From positions 1 through 64,000 of the forward strand of contig NZ_QRGC01000012.1 in assembly GCF_003448965.1 (NCBI RefSeq): DNA of 64,000 nt. The letters run 5' to 3'. Each line of letters opens with the position of its first letter. Within the stretch, counting starts at the first letter, position 1. The position numbers and the translations under genes were made by a program. The stretch comes from Oceanicella sp. SM1341 (GTDB lineage: Bacteria > Pseudomonadota > Alphaproteobacteria > Rhodobacterales > Rhodobacteraceae). The notes below the pieces were generated by a model that was given only the letters and a program-made list of their open reading frames with translations, was not told the DNA's origin and ran no database searches. Of the stretch, positions 25,715 through 33,815 are shown one piece after another.

Positions 25715-25907
25715 GCGGCGGGGCCTCGCACCCCGGCCGGGCCGCGGGAGTGTCCTGCCCCGGCTGGGCCGGGGCAGCCTCGGGCAGGGCCGCGGCGCAG
25801 GGGCCCGGGGCCAGGCGGTCGAGCAGGTCGCGCAGCGCCGGCCCGTCCACCATGCCGCCGCGGCGCAGGGTGTCCAGCAGCCCGGCATCCTCACACAATC
25901 CGCACAT
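25701..25907 (-). CDS. hypothetical small protein with CxxC N-terminus
   Basis: A 68-residue frame starting MCGLCEDAGLLDTLRRGG. It has a CxxC pair at residues 2-5, a predicted amphipathic helical centre (GPALRDLLDRLAPG) and a Pro/Ala-rich tail that overlaps the end of the thioesterase gene by 14 bases. A strong Shine-Dalgarno (GGGAGGAT on the minus strand) lies 7-8 bases before ATG 25907, which argues for translation. I do not recognise a family. The low-complexity tail makes the true C-terminus the least secure part. Confidence 0.45.
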   Translation of the reverse strand: MCGLCEDAGLLDTLRRGGMVDGPALRDLLDRLAPGPCAAALPEAAPAQPGQDTPAARPGCEAPPLSRG

Positions 25908-25997
25908 CGCCCGATCCTCCCGCCCGTCGTCTCGGCGGCATCATCTGCGCGGCGGGAGCCGGGCGCAAGGGGGAGGGCTGGCGGGCTGCAACGTCAA

Positions 25998-26020
25998 GTT
26001 GCACAACCAAAAAATTGACA
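25998..26020 (+). promoter_or_regulatory. AT-rich promoter/operator candidate before the GntR gene
   Basis: GTTGCACAAC (25998-26007) is a short palindrome (GTTG/CAAC), followed by an A-run and the exact -35 consensus TTGACA (26015-26020). No clear -10 box follows. FadR-type GntR proteins often bind short palindromes of the TTG-CAA kind near their own promoter, so autoregulation is plausible. Confidence 0.4.
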
Positions 26021-26075
26021 ACCCCAGGGCCAGGCGGCAGGCTGGACAGGGCTTCGACAACCGGAGGACCCCAGG

Positions 26076-26771
26076 GTGCCAGCATCCGACAGCCGGAAGG
26101 ACGCCGTCTTCGTTGCGCTGCGCCGCGCGGTCATCGAGCAGATGGTGATGCCGGGTGCGCAGCTCGCTCCCGACGTCATCGGCGAGGAGTTCGGCGTGGG
26201 GGAGGAGCGCGTGCATGCCGCGCTGCTGGAGCTGGTCGACGAGGGGTTGGCCGAGGTGCGGCTCGCCGACCTGCGCATCCATGTCGCCAGCCCGGCGCTG
26301 GGCGATGCGCGGCAGCTCTTCGAGATGCGCCGCTGCCTGGAGGCGGACGTGGTACGCCGGCTGATCCGGCGCCTGTCGGCCGATCACCTCGACGCGATAG
26401 AGGCGCACCTGCGCCGGCAGGAGCGCGCGCGGCTGTTCGGCGACGGCCAGGCCATCCGGGTGTCGGGGGAGTTCCACATCCTGCTTGCGGAGCTGTGCAG
26501 CGCGCCGGTGATGGTGCGCTACATGCGCGAGACGGTATCGCGCTGCAGCTTCATCCTGTCGCTCTTCGCGCGGCCCTGGTCGGCCGAGCTGTCGCTGCGC
26601 GAGCATCGCGGCATCTACGACGCCCTGCGCGCCCAGGACGCCACGCTGTGCATGGCGCGCATGGAGCACCACATCGACCAGGTGGAGCAACGCGCCGCGC
26701 TGGATACCCAGCGCAGCTACCCCGATTTCGCCGCCATCCTGCGCCGCTACGTGGAGGATTTCACCCGCTGA
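26076..26771 (+). CDS. GntR family transcriptional regulator, FCD (FadR-like) type
   Basis: A 231-residue regulator. The N-terminal winged helix-turn-helix (about residues 8-70) reads PDVIGEEFGVGEERVHAALLELVDEGL. It keeps the GntR layout, with GVGEERVHAAL where the usual motif is GVSRTPVREAL. The C-terminal FCD domain has the ligand/metal histidines in GEFHILLAEL, LREHRGIYDAL and MEHHIDQVE. The GTG start at 26076 follows GGAGG (26063-26067) by eight bases and gives the family N-terminus. It is the last gene of the left-hand block and precedes a LysR gene; either the transporter-deaminase genes or the quinate-type module could be its target. Confidence 0.9.
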   Translation: MPASDSRKDAVFVALRRAVIEQMVMPGAQLAPDVIGEEFGVGEERVHAALLELVDEGLAEVRLADLRIHVASPALGDARQLFEMRRCLEADVVRRLIRRLSADHLDAIEAHLRRQERARLFGDGQAIRVSGEFHILLAELCSAPVMVRYMRETVSRCSFILSLFARPWSAELSLREHRGIYDALRAQDATLCMARMEHHIDQVEQRAALDTQRSYPDFAAILRRYVEDFTR

Positions 26772-26835
26772 GCCGGGCACGGGCCGGCGTGCGAAGCCGC
26801 TTGCGGGCCGGCCGACGGCCCCGCATGCTCGGGGC

Positions 26836-27774
26836 ATGAAAACCCTCACCCTGCGCCAGATCGAGGCGATCCGCGCCGTGATGCTCACCGGCACCATCGC
26901 GGGGGCCGCGAAGCTGCTCAACGTCTCCGCTCCGGGCATCAGCCGGCTGGTCAAGCACATCGAGGCGGGGCTGGGCATCCGGCTGTTCGAGAAACAGGCC
27001 GGGCTCTTCGTGCCGGCGGCCGAGGCGAAGCTGGTGTTCGACCAGATCCACGAGGTCTACCTGAAGGTGGAGGGGCTCGACTTCGCGCTCGACAACCTGC
27101 GCAAGGGCCGGGGGGCGGAGCTGGCCTTCGGCTCGGTGCCCTCCATCGCGCAGTTCATGGTGTCGCGGGCGGTGGTGGGGCTCAGGCGCAGCTACCCGGA
27201 GCTGTTCATCGACCTCAACATCCTCAAGATCGAGGAGACGGTGGACTACCTGCTGCTGGAGCGGGGCGAGCTGGTGGCGATGTCCTATGCCTTCGATCAC
27301 CCGCTGCTGGAGTTCATCCCCCTGGGCTCGGGCGGGCTGGTGGCGCTGCTGCCCCAGGGCCACCCTCTGGCCACGCGGCGCGAGATCTCGGTGCATGACC
27401 TGGTGCACGAGCCGATCATCGGGGTGGACCCGGTCGATCCCTACGGCGCCATCGTGGCCCGGCCCTTCCTCGAGGCGGGGCTGCAGCTCAACCAGGTGAT
27501 CCGCGCCCGCTTCGCCCAGACCGTGGTGAGCCTGGTGCGCCACGGGCTGGGGGTGACGGTGATCGACGAGTTCTCCGTGGCCGGCCAGTACATGCCCGGC
27601 CTCACCCGCGTGGCGCTGCGCGAGAACACCGGCATCGAGACCTATGCCGCGGTGAAGAAGGGCCGGGCGCTCTCGAGCTACGCCGACGAGACCATCCAGC
27701 AGCTGCGCCAGGTGCTCGCCCATGCCACGCGAAACCGCCCGTGGGAGGCGCAGCGGGCGGGTGCGTCGGATTAA
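26836..27774 (+). CDS. LysR family transcriptional regulator
   Basis: A 312-residue regulator. The N-terminal winged helix-turn-helix (residues 1-65) reads LRQIEAIRAVMLTGTIAGAAKLLNVSAPGISRLVKHIE. The C-terminal periplasmic-binding-protein-like effector domain covers about residues 90-300. It is encoded on the same strand just before a TTT transporter and shikimate-type catabolic genes, and is the likely activator, with an aromatic or shikimate-like inducer. A candidate operator (TGTTC-N7-GAACA) lies right after its stop codon, upstream of the transporter genes. Confidence 0.92.
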   Translation: MKTLTLRQIEAIRAVMLTGTIAGAAKLLNVSAPGISRLVKHIEAGLGIRLFEKQAGLFVPAAEAKLVFDQIHEVYLKVEGLDFALDNLRKGRGAELAFGSVPSIAQFMVSRAVVGLRRSYPELFIDLNILKIEETVDYLLLERGELVAMSYAFDHPLLEFIPLGSGGLVALLPQGHPLATRREISVHDLVHEPIIGVDPVDPYGAIVARPFLEAGLQLNQVIRARFAQTVVSLVRHGLGVTVIDEFSVAGQYMPGLTRVALRENTGIETYAAVKKGRALSSYADETIQQLRQVLAHATRNRPWEAQRAGASD

Positions 27775-27779
27775 CATCA

Positions 27780-27796
27780 TGTTCCGATGACGAACA
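27780..27796. promoter_or_regulatory. inverted repeat TGTTC-N7-GAACA, candidate operator
   Basis: TGTTC (27780-27784) and GAACA (27792-27796) are perfect inverted half-sites, 7 bases apart. This puts it just upstream of a -35-like TTGACG. LysR proteins bind T-N11-A dyads, and this site contains such a spacing, so control of the TTT operon by the preceding LysR gene is plausible. Confidence 0.45.
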
Positions 27797-27805
27797 CATA
27801 GATAT

Positions 27806-27835
27806 TTGACGTTAATCCCCATCCCCCGCTATCCC
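27806..27835 (+). promoter_or_regulatory. candidate promoter of the TTT-shikimate operon
   Basis: TTGACG (27806-27811) and TATCCC (27830-27835) are 18 bases apart in an AT-richer patch directly after the operator candidate. The operon start codon is 165 bases downstream, leaving a long leader. Confidence 0.4.
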
Positions 27836-27999
27836 TGAGCGCGCAAGACGCCCCGAGCGGGCGTGCGCAAGGGAGGATGATCCGTCATCCGCAAACAACA
27901 AGCTGCCGGGGCTGCCCCCGCACCGGTGCCGCGCGGCGCCGCGGCGCAAGGCATCCGGCGGCGCGACGGTGCCCGACAGCACCGGATGGGAGAGACTTC

Positions 28000-28992
28000 A
28001 TGAAAACGCTGCTTCGTTCCGCGGTCTGCGTGCTGGCGCTCGGCGCCGGGCCTGCCATGGCCGATTTCCCCGAACGCGACCTGCAGGGCATCATCCAGTG
28101 GGGGGCCGGCGGCTCCACCGACACGGTGATGCGCTCGGTCACGCCCCATGCCGAGGAGGTGCTGGGCGCCGACGTGGTGATGACCAACCGCACCGGCGGC
28201 GTGGGCGCCATCGCCACCAAGTTCACCTATGCCCAGAAGGCCGATGGCTACACCCTGCTGATGGGCGCGGAAAACCCGCTGCTCTACAAGGTGATGGGGC
28301 TGTCGGACATCGACTATTCCGACTTCGTGCCGGTGAGCCTGCTGGCCCGCGGCGTGCCGCTGATCGTGGCCCGCCCCGACGCGCCGTTCGATACGTTCGA
28401 CGAGTTCGTGGCCTATGCCCAGGAGCACCCGAACGAGGTGAAGGTGGGCTCCACCGGCCCCGGCGGCCTCGCCTCCACCATCACCGCGATGATCAAGGCC
28501 AAGACCGACCTGCCGGTGACCGAGGTGCCCTATGACGGCGACGGCCCGGCCCTCACCGCGCTGCAGGGCAGCGCCATCGACGTGATGCCGGCCGTGCTGG
28601 GCGCCGCGGTGGAGCAGGTGAAGGCCGGCCGCATGAAGGTGCTCGCCCTGATGGACGTGACGGCGAACGACGCGCTGCCCGACGTGGCGCCCATCACCGA
28701 CACCCATCCCGAGTTCAACGACTACCTGCCCTGGGGCCCGTTCTTCGGGGTCTTCGTGAAGAAGGGCACCCCGGAGGAGGCGCTGGCCAAGCTCACCGAG
28801 GCCTATGCCGCCGGCGCGCAGAGCGAGGAGTTCCAGAAGCTGATGGAAGGCCGCGGCTATGCGGTGATGAACATCTCCGGCGAGGAGGCGCAGAGCTTCC
28901 TCACCCGCTGGCAGTCGGTCACCGCCTGGCTGCTGCAGGACGCGGGCGTGGCCAAGGTCTCGCCCGAGGAACTGGGCATCCCGCGGCCCTGA
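28000..28992 (+). CDS. TTT transporter substrate-binding protein (TctC family)
   Basis: A 330-residue periplasmic binding protein with a signal peptide (LLRSAVCVLALGAGPAMA, cut before DFPER). TctC features: the IIQWGAGGSTDTVMR segment near the N-terminus, NRTGGVGAIATKF, and GSTGPGGLASTITAMIKAKT. It captures a carboxylate for the TctAB membrane part. Given the catabolic genes that follow, the ligand is probably shikimate, quinate or dehydroshikimate (inference). ATG 28000 was chosen for the signal peptide; the frame extends upstream into spacer-like sequence. Confidence 0.92.
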   Translation: MKTLLRSAVCVLALGAGPAMADFPERDLQGIIQWGAGGSTDTVMRSVTPHAEEVLGADVVMTNRTGGVGAIATKFTYAQKADGYTLLMGAENPLLYKVMGLSDIDYSDFVPVSLLARGVPLIVARPDAPFDTFDEFVAYAQEHPNEVKVGSTGPGGLASTITAMIKAKTDLPVTEVPYDGDGPALTALQGSAIDVMPAVLGAAVEQVKAGRMKVLALMDVTANDALPDVAPITDTHPEFNDYLPWGPFFGVFVKKGTPEEALAKLTEAYAAGAQSEEFQKLMEGRGYAVMNISGEEAQSFLTRWQSVTAWLLQDAGVAKVSPEELGIPRP

Positions 28993-29083
28993 GGCCCGCG
29001 TGAACCCCGGCCGCCCGCCGCGCGCGGGCGGCCCGCCCCGGAGGCGTGCCTCCGCCCCCAGTCTGCCTGACGGGAGTTCCCCC

Positions 29084-29599
29084 ATGCACACATCCCATGA
29101 CAAGCGCGCCGGAGAGACGGTCTTCGCCGTGCTGATGCTGGCGCTGAGCCTGTTCCTGCTCTGGCAGGCCTACGAGATCTCCGGCTTCGCGGCGCTGAGC
29201 TCGCCCGGCGCCTTCCCGATGGCCGCGGCGCTGGTGATGAGCCTCGCCGCCGCGGTGAACCTCGCGCGCACCCTCGCCGCGGGGCGCGAGCAAGGCGGCT
29301 TCTTCGCCGGCATCCTCACCGCCCGGGTGGTGGTGTTCATCCTGCTCATCCTGGGCTTCGCGCTGTTGCTGGAGCGGGCGGGCTTCCTGATCACCGCCGC
29401 ACTCTTCCTGCTCGCCGCCATGGGCTACCTGTGGAAGCGCGGGCCGGCGCGGGTGGCGGGCGTGGCGCTGCTGTCGCTCATCGTGGTCTACGTGGTGTTC
29501 CGGCTGGTGTTTCAGGTGGTGCTGCCCGAGGGCGTGGTGCCCGAGCAGCAGATCCTCTCCGACATCCGCGCGGCCTTCTCCGCGGAGGCGCCGGAATGA
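29084..29599 (+). CDS. TTT transporter small membrane subunit (TctB family)
   Basis: A 171-residue inner-membrane protein with four hydrophobic segments: about residues 16-35, 42-65, 82-103 and 120-145. The spacing and length fit TctB/DUF1468. It forms the membrane complex with TctA. A Shine-Dalgarno (GGGAG) precedes ATG 29084, and its stop overlaps the TctA ATG (ATGA), implying translational coupling. Confidence 0.9.
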   Translation: MHTSHDKRAGETVFAVLMLALSLFLLWQAYEISGFAALSSPGAFPMAAALVMSLAAAVNLARTLAAGREQGGFFAGILTARVVVFILLILGFALLLERAGFLITAALFLLAAMGYLWKRGPARVAGVALLSLIVVYVVFRLVFQVVLPEGVVPEQQILSDIRAAFSAEAPE

Positions 29600-31098
29600 C
29601 CGAGGCGCTCTCCTACCTGTTTTCCTCCTGGATCGACCCCGAGCTGCTGGCGCTCACCGCGCTGGGCACGCTGCTGGGGGTCTACATCGGCGCCATCCCG
29701 GGTCTCTCGGTCACCATGGCGGTGTCGATCCTGATCTCCTTCACCTTCTCATGGGACGTGAACCCGGCGCTCTCGCTGATGGTGGGCATCTTCATGGGCG
29801 GGGTCTACGGCGGCTCGCGCACCGCGATCCTGCTCAACATCCCCGGCGCGCCCTCGGCCATCGCCACGGCACTCGACGGCTACCCGCTGGCGAAGAAGGG
29901 CGAGGCGGGCGAGGCCATCGGCCTCTCCACCGTGATGTCGGTGGTGGGCGGCTTCGTGGGCATCCTCGTGCTCGCGGTCGCGGCCCCCACGGTGAGCGAG
30001 TTCGCCCTCACCTTCCAGCCGCGCGACTACATGCTGCTCGCGGTCATCGGCATCCTGCTCGTGGGTTCGCTCTCGGGCGAGAGCCTCGCCAAGGGGGTGA
30101 TGGCGGGCGCCTTCGGCATGCTCATCGGCACCGTGGGGCTCGACCCGCTGACGGCGGAGGAGCGCTTCACCTTCGGCGTGGTGGAGCTGTGGAACGGCAT
30201 TTCGCCCATCGCGGTGATGATCGGGCTCTTCGGCGTGTCCGAGGCGCTGCACCAGCTCCAGCACATCGACAAGGCGGCGGTGAAGCAGAAGATCGACCGC
30301 ATCATCCCCTCGATGCGCGACCTGAAGAAATACCTGCCGCTGAGCCTGCAGACCTCCTTCATCGGCGTGATCATCGGCGCGCTGCCCGGCACCGGCGGCG
30401 ACATCGCGGCCCTGATGGCCTACGACCACGCCAAGCGCGTGACGCGCAACCCCGAGGTGCCCTTCGGCGAGGGCGCGAAGGAAGGGCTCGTGGCCCCCGA
30501 GAGCGCCAACAACGCCGCAGTGGGCGGGGCCTACATCCCCATGCTCACGCTGGGCATTCCGGGCGACGCGGTGACCGCCGTGATCCTCGGCGCGCTCTAC
30601 ATCCACGGGCTCAACCCCGGGCCGATGCTGATTGTCGAGAAGCCCGACATGTTCTGGTTCACCGTGGGCAACCTGGTGCTGGCCAACATCTTCGTGCTGA
30701 TCTTCGGCCTCACCGGCATCCGGGTGTTCACGAAGATCGTGGAATGCCCCAAGGGCGTGCTGATCCCGCTCATCCTGCTGCTCTCGGTGGTGGGCGCCTA
30801 TGCCATCAACAACTCGGTGACCGACGTGTGGTGGATGCTGGGCTTCGGCGTGCTGGGCTATTTCATGAAATGCTACGGCTACCAGGTGGGGCCGGTCATC
30901 CTCGGCGTCATCCTCTCGCGGCTGATGGACGAGAACTGGCGCCGGGCGATCATCTCCGACCAGGAGAGCATCCCGCGCTTCCTGTCCGGCCTCGTCTCCT
31001 CACCGCTCTCGCTCCTCCTCACCCTCGCCGTGATCCTCATCCTGCTGGGGCAGACGCCGGCCTGGCGCATGCTCCGCCGCTCCCTCGGAAAGGCCTGA
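29596..31098 (+). CDS. TTT transporter large membrane subunit (TctA family)
   Basis: A 500-residue permease with about eleven membrane segments. TctA signatures: GTLLGVYIGAIPGLSVTMAV near residue 20, MGGVYGGSRTAILLNIPGAP near residue 70, and a second copy of the pattern at IGALPGTGGDIAALMAYDHA and GIPGDAVTAVILGAL. Both halves show the family's internal duplication. Substrate specificity resides mainly in the binding protein. The gene is followed 4 bases later by the dehydrogenase gene, so the operon continues. Confidence 0.95.
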   Translation: MTEALSYLFSSWIDPELLALTALGTLLGVYIGAIPGLSVTMAVSILISFTFSWDVNPALSLMVGIFMGGVYGGSRTAILLNIPGAPSAIATALDGYPLAKKGEAGEAIGLSTVMSVVGGFVGILVLAVAAPTVSEFALTFQPRDYMLLAVIGILLVGSLSGESLAKGVMAGAFGMLIGTVGLDPLTAEERFTFGVVELWNGISPIAVMIGLFGVSEALHQLQHIDKAAVKQKIDRIIPSMRDLKKYLPLSLQTSFIGVIIGALPGTGGDIAALMAYDHAKRVTRNPEVPFGEGAKEGLVAPESANNAAVGGAYIPMLTLGIPGDAVTAVILGALYIHGLNPGPMLIVEKPDMFWFTVGNLVLANIFVLIFGLTGIRVFTKIVECPKGVLIPLILLLSVVGAYAINNSVTDVWWMLGFGVLGYFMKCYGYQVGPVILGVILSRLMDENWRRAIISDQESIPRFLSGLVSSPLSLLLTLAVILILLGQTPAWRMLRRSLGKA

Positions 31099-31102
31099 TC
31101 CC

Positions 31103-31936
31103 ATGTCCGACCTGCTGAAACTGGGCCTGATCGGCGACAATATCGCCGCCTCCTCCGCCCCGCGCCTGCACGAGCTGGCCGGGCGCATCATGGGCCGCGA
31201 GACCCGCTACCTGCGCCTCGTGCCCAAGGAGATGGAGCTCTCCATGCCCGGGATCTTCGAAAAGGTCCGTGCCGAGGGCTACGGCGGGCTCAACATCACC
31301 TATCCCTACAAGGAGAAGGTGACCGCGCTGCTCGAGGTGCCCGACCCCCGCGTGGCGCGCATCGGCGCGGTGAACACGGTGGCGTTCACGCCCGATGGCC
31401 CGAAGGGCTACAACACCGATTTCACCGGCTTCATCGCCGGCTTCCGCAACGCCTTCGGTGAGCGCGCGCCCGGCCCGGTGTGCATGATCGGCGCGGGCGG
31501 CGTGGGCAAGGCGGTGGCCTTCGGGCTGATCGACCTCGGCCTCACCCGGCTCACGCTGGTGGAGCGCGACCTGCCCAAGGCCGAGGCGCTGGCCACCGCC
31601 CTGCGCGCCGCAGCACCCGGGCTGGAGGTGCATGTCACCGGCAATGCCGCCGAGGGCTCGGCCGGGGCCTCGGGGCTGGTGAACTGCACGCCGGTGGGCA
31701 TGGTGGGCTATGGCGGCACGCCGCTGGAGCGCCCGCTGATGAAGGGGGCGGACTGGGTGTTCGACGCGGTCTACACCCCGCTCGTCACGCCCTTCCTCGC
31801 CGATGCGGAGGCGGAGGGGCTTGCGATCCTGTCGGGTTACGAGCTCTTCTTCTACCAGGGCCTGCACGCGGTGGAGATCTTCCACGGCAGGCCGGTAGAC
31901 GAAGCCGCGCTCCGCGCCGCGCTGAAGGAGGGTTGA
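31103..31936 (+). CDS. quinate/shikimate dehydrogenase-type enzyme (AroE family)
   Basis: A 277-residue NAD(P)-dependent dehydrogenase. The N-terminal substrate domain has IAASSAPRLHE (the shikimate-binding Ser pair region), the catalytic Lys in NITYPYKEKV and the partner Asp in GYNTDFTGF. The nucleotide fold carries GAGGVGKAVAFGL. Sitting between a carboxylate importer and a dehydroshikimate dehydratase, it more likely oxidises imported shikimate (or quinate) than serves aromatic biosynthesis. The cofactor cannot be told with certainty: VERDLPKAEA after the second strand has an acidic residue, favouring NAD. Confidence 0.9.
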   Translation: MSDLLKLGLIGDNIAASSAPRLHELAGRIMGRETRYLRLVPKEMELSMPGIFEKVRAEGYGGLNITYPYKEKVTALLEVPDPRVARIGAVNTVAFTPDGPKGYNTDFTGFIAGFRNAFGERAPGPVCMIGAGGVGKAVAFGLIDLGLTRLTLVERDLPKAEALATALRAAAPGLEVHVTGNAAEGSAGASGLVNCTPVGMVGYGGTPLERPLMKGADWVFDAVYTPLVTPFLADAEAEGLAILSGYELFFYQGLHAVEIFHGRPVDEAALRAALKEG

Positions 31937-31937
31937 G

Positions 31938-33785
31938 ATGCGCACATCCATCGCCACCGTCTCGCTGGGCGGCACCCTGCGCGAAAAGCTCGCCGCCATC
32001 GCCGAGGCGGGCTTCGAGGGGGTCGAGATCTTCGAGGCCGACATCCTCGCCCATGACGGCCCGCCGGCCGAGGTGGGCGCGATGGTGCGCGACCTCGGGC
32101 TCGAGATCGTCGCCTTCCAGCCCTTCCGCGACTTCGAGGGCATGCCCGAGCCGCAGCGCGCCCGCAACATGGAGCGCGCGCGGCGCAAGTTCGCGCTGAT
32201 GAACGAGCTCGGCACGGCAAACATCCTCGTGTGCTCCAACTGCTCGCCGCGCAGCCTCGGCGGCATCGACCGCGCGGCGGACGACCTGCGCGAGATGGCC
32301 CGTATCGCCGAAGGCTTCGACGTGAACATCGGCTTCGAGGCGCTGGCCTGGGGCCGGCATGTGTCGGACTACCGCGACGCCTGGGAGATCGTGCGCCGGG
32401 CCGACCACGCCCGCCTCGGCATCATCCTCGACAGCTGGCACATCCTCTCGCGCGGCCACCCGGTCGACGCGATCCGCGCCATCCCGGCCGACCGGATCAC
32501 CTTCGTCCAGCTCGCCGACGCGCCGCGGCTCGACATGGACCTGCTGCAATGGTCGCGCCATTTCCGCAACTTCCCCGGCCAGGGCGACCTGCCGATCGCG
32601 AGCTTCATGGAGGCGCTCGACGCCACCGGCTACGACGGCTGGCTCTCGCACGAGATCTTCAACGACCGCTTCCGCATGGCCTCGCCCCGGCGCATCGCCG
32701 AGGATGGCGAGCGCTCGCTGATCTGGCTCACCGAAGCGCGGCGCAACATGCCGCCCCGGGTGAAGCCGGAGCGGGTGGAATGGGTGGAATTCGCCGTGGA
32801 CGAGGAGGGGGCGCAGCGGCTCGGCGCCCTGTTCCGCACGCTCGGTTTCGCCCATGTCGGCCGGCACCGCTCCAAGCAGGTGCAGCGCTGGGCTCAGGGG
32901 GCGATCAACCTGGTGCTCAACACCGACGCCGAGGGGTTCGCCAACTCGCACCACGTGGTGCACGGGCCCTCGGTGGTGGCGCTGGGCCTGCGGGTAGACG
33001 ATGCCGCCCGCGCGCTCGACCGGGCGGAGGCGCTGCGCATGCGCACCTTCCGCCAGCCGGTGGGGCCGGGGGAGCTGGAGATCCCCGCCATCCGGGGCCT
33101 CGGCGGCGCGCTCAACTATTTCGTGGACGGGCAGAGCGACCTCGCCCGGGTGTGGGAGATCGAGTTCGAGCCGCTGGCCGAGGTGCCGCCGGGCCCGCTC
33201 ACCGGCATCGACCATGTCGCCCAGTCCATGCCGCCGGAGGAGATGCTGAGCTGGCGGCTCTACTACCTCTCGCTGTTCGACTTCGAGACCACCCCGCAGG
33301 TGGACGTGGTCGACCCCGCGGGGGTGGTGGAGAGCATGGCGGTGCAGGACGAGGCCCGCGCGGTGCGCATCTGCCTCAACTCCTCGCAATCGACCCGCAC
33401 CATGGCGGCGCGCTTCATGTCGGAATACTTCGGCGCCGGGGTGCAGCATCTCGCCTTCGCGACCGACGACATCTTCGCCGCCGTCGCCGCCTTCGAGGCC
33501 GCGGGCGTGGCGCTGCTGCCGATCCCGGAGAACTACTACGACGATCTCGAGGCGCGCTTCGACCTCGACCCCGAGCTCGCCGACCGCCTGCGCCGCCACA
33601 ACGTGCTCTACGACGAGGACGAGGGCGGCCGCTACTTCCAGGTCTACACCGGCGTCTTCGCCGACCGGTTCTTCTTCGAGGTGGTGGAGCGCGAGGGCTA
33701 CACCGGCTTCGGCGCCCCGAATGCCCCCATCCGCCTCGCCGCCCAGACCCGCCTCGCGGCGCATTTCGCCATGCCGAAGAGCTGA
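31938..33785 (+). CDS. quiC: 3-dehydroshikimate dehydratase, two-domain QuiC type
   Basis: A 615-residue fusion. Residues 1-285 form a sugar-isomerase-like TIM barrel whose metal ligands Glu134, Asp165, Gln191 and Glu239 fall on the same numbers I recall for Pseudomonas putida QuiC. Residues 290-615 form a vicinal-oxygen-chelate half like 4-hydroxyphenylpyruvate dioxygenase, with candidate metal ligands His426 (GIDHVAQS), His504 (QHLAFAT) and Glu581 (FFFEVVE). The barrel dehydrates 3-dehydroshikimate to protocatechuate; the second domain's role is unclear in the family. It starts one base after the dehydrogenase stop. No dehydroquinase or protocatechuate genes are in the window. Confidence 0.93.
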   Translation: MRTSIATVSLGGTLREKLAAIAEAGFEGVEIFEADILAHDGPPAEVGAMVRDLGLEIVAFQPFRDFEGMPEPQRARNMERARRKFALMNELGTANILVCSNCSPRSLGGIDRAADDLREMARIAEGFDVNIGFEALAWGRHVSDYRDAWEIVRRADHARLGIILDSWHILSRGHPVDAIRAIPADRITFVQLADAPRLDMDLLQWSRHFRNFPGQGDLPIASFMEALDATGYDGWLSHEIFNDRFRMASPRRIAEDGERSLIWLTEARRNMPPRVKPERVEWVEFAVDEEGAQRLGALFRTLGFAHVGRHRSKQVQRWAQGAINLVLNTDAEGFANSHHVVHGPSVVALGLRVDDAARALDRAEALRMRTFRQPVGPGELEIPAIRGLGGALNYFVDGQSDLARVWEIEFEPLAEVPPGPLTGIDHVAQSMPPEEMLSWRLYYLSLFDFETTPQVDVVDPAGVVESMAVQDEARAVRICLNSSQSTRTMAARFMSEYFGAGVQHLAFATDDIFAAVAAFEAAGVALLPIPENYYDDLEARFDLDPELADRLRRHNVLYDEDEGGRYFQVYTGVFADRFFFEVVEREGYTGFGAPNAPIRLAAQTRLAAHFAMPKS

Positions 33786-33815
33786 GGGGGCCCCGTCGCC
33801 CGGGGTGAGGCCCCC
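33786..33815 (+). terminator. possible terminator of the TTT-quiC operon
   Basis: GGGGGCC (33786-33792) pairs with GGCCCCC (33809-33815), directly after the quiC stop. A competing inner pairing exists and there is no T-run, so it is a weak candidate, perhaps needing Rho. Confidence 0.35.

Noticed and set aside
27780-27796. LexA box
   Set aside because: GTTC-N7-GAAC is an inverted repeat, whereas the alphaproteobacterial LexA site is a direct repeat (GTTC-N7-GTTC), and no SOS gene is adjacent.
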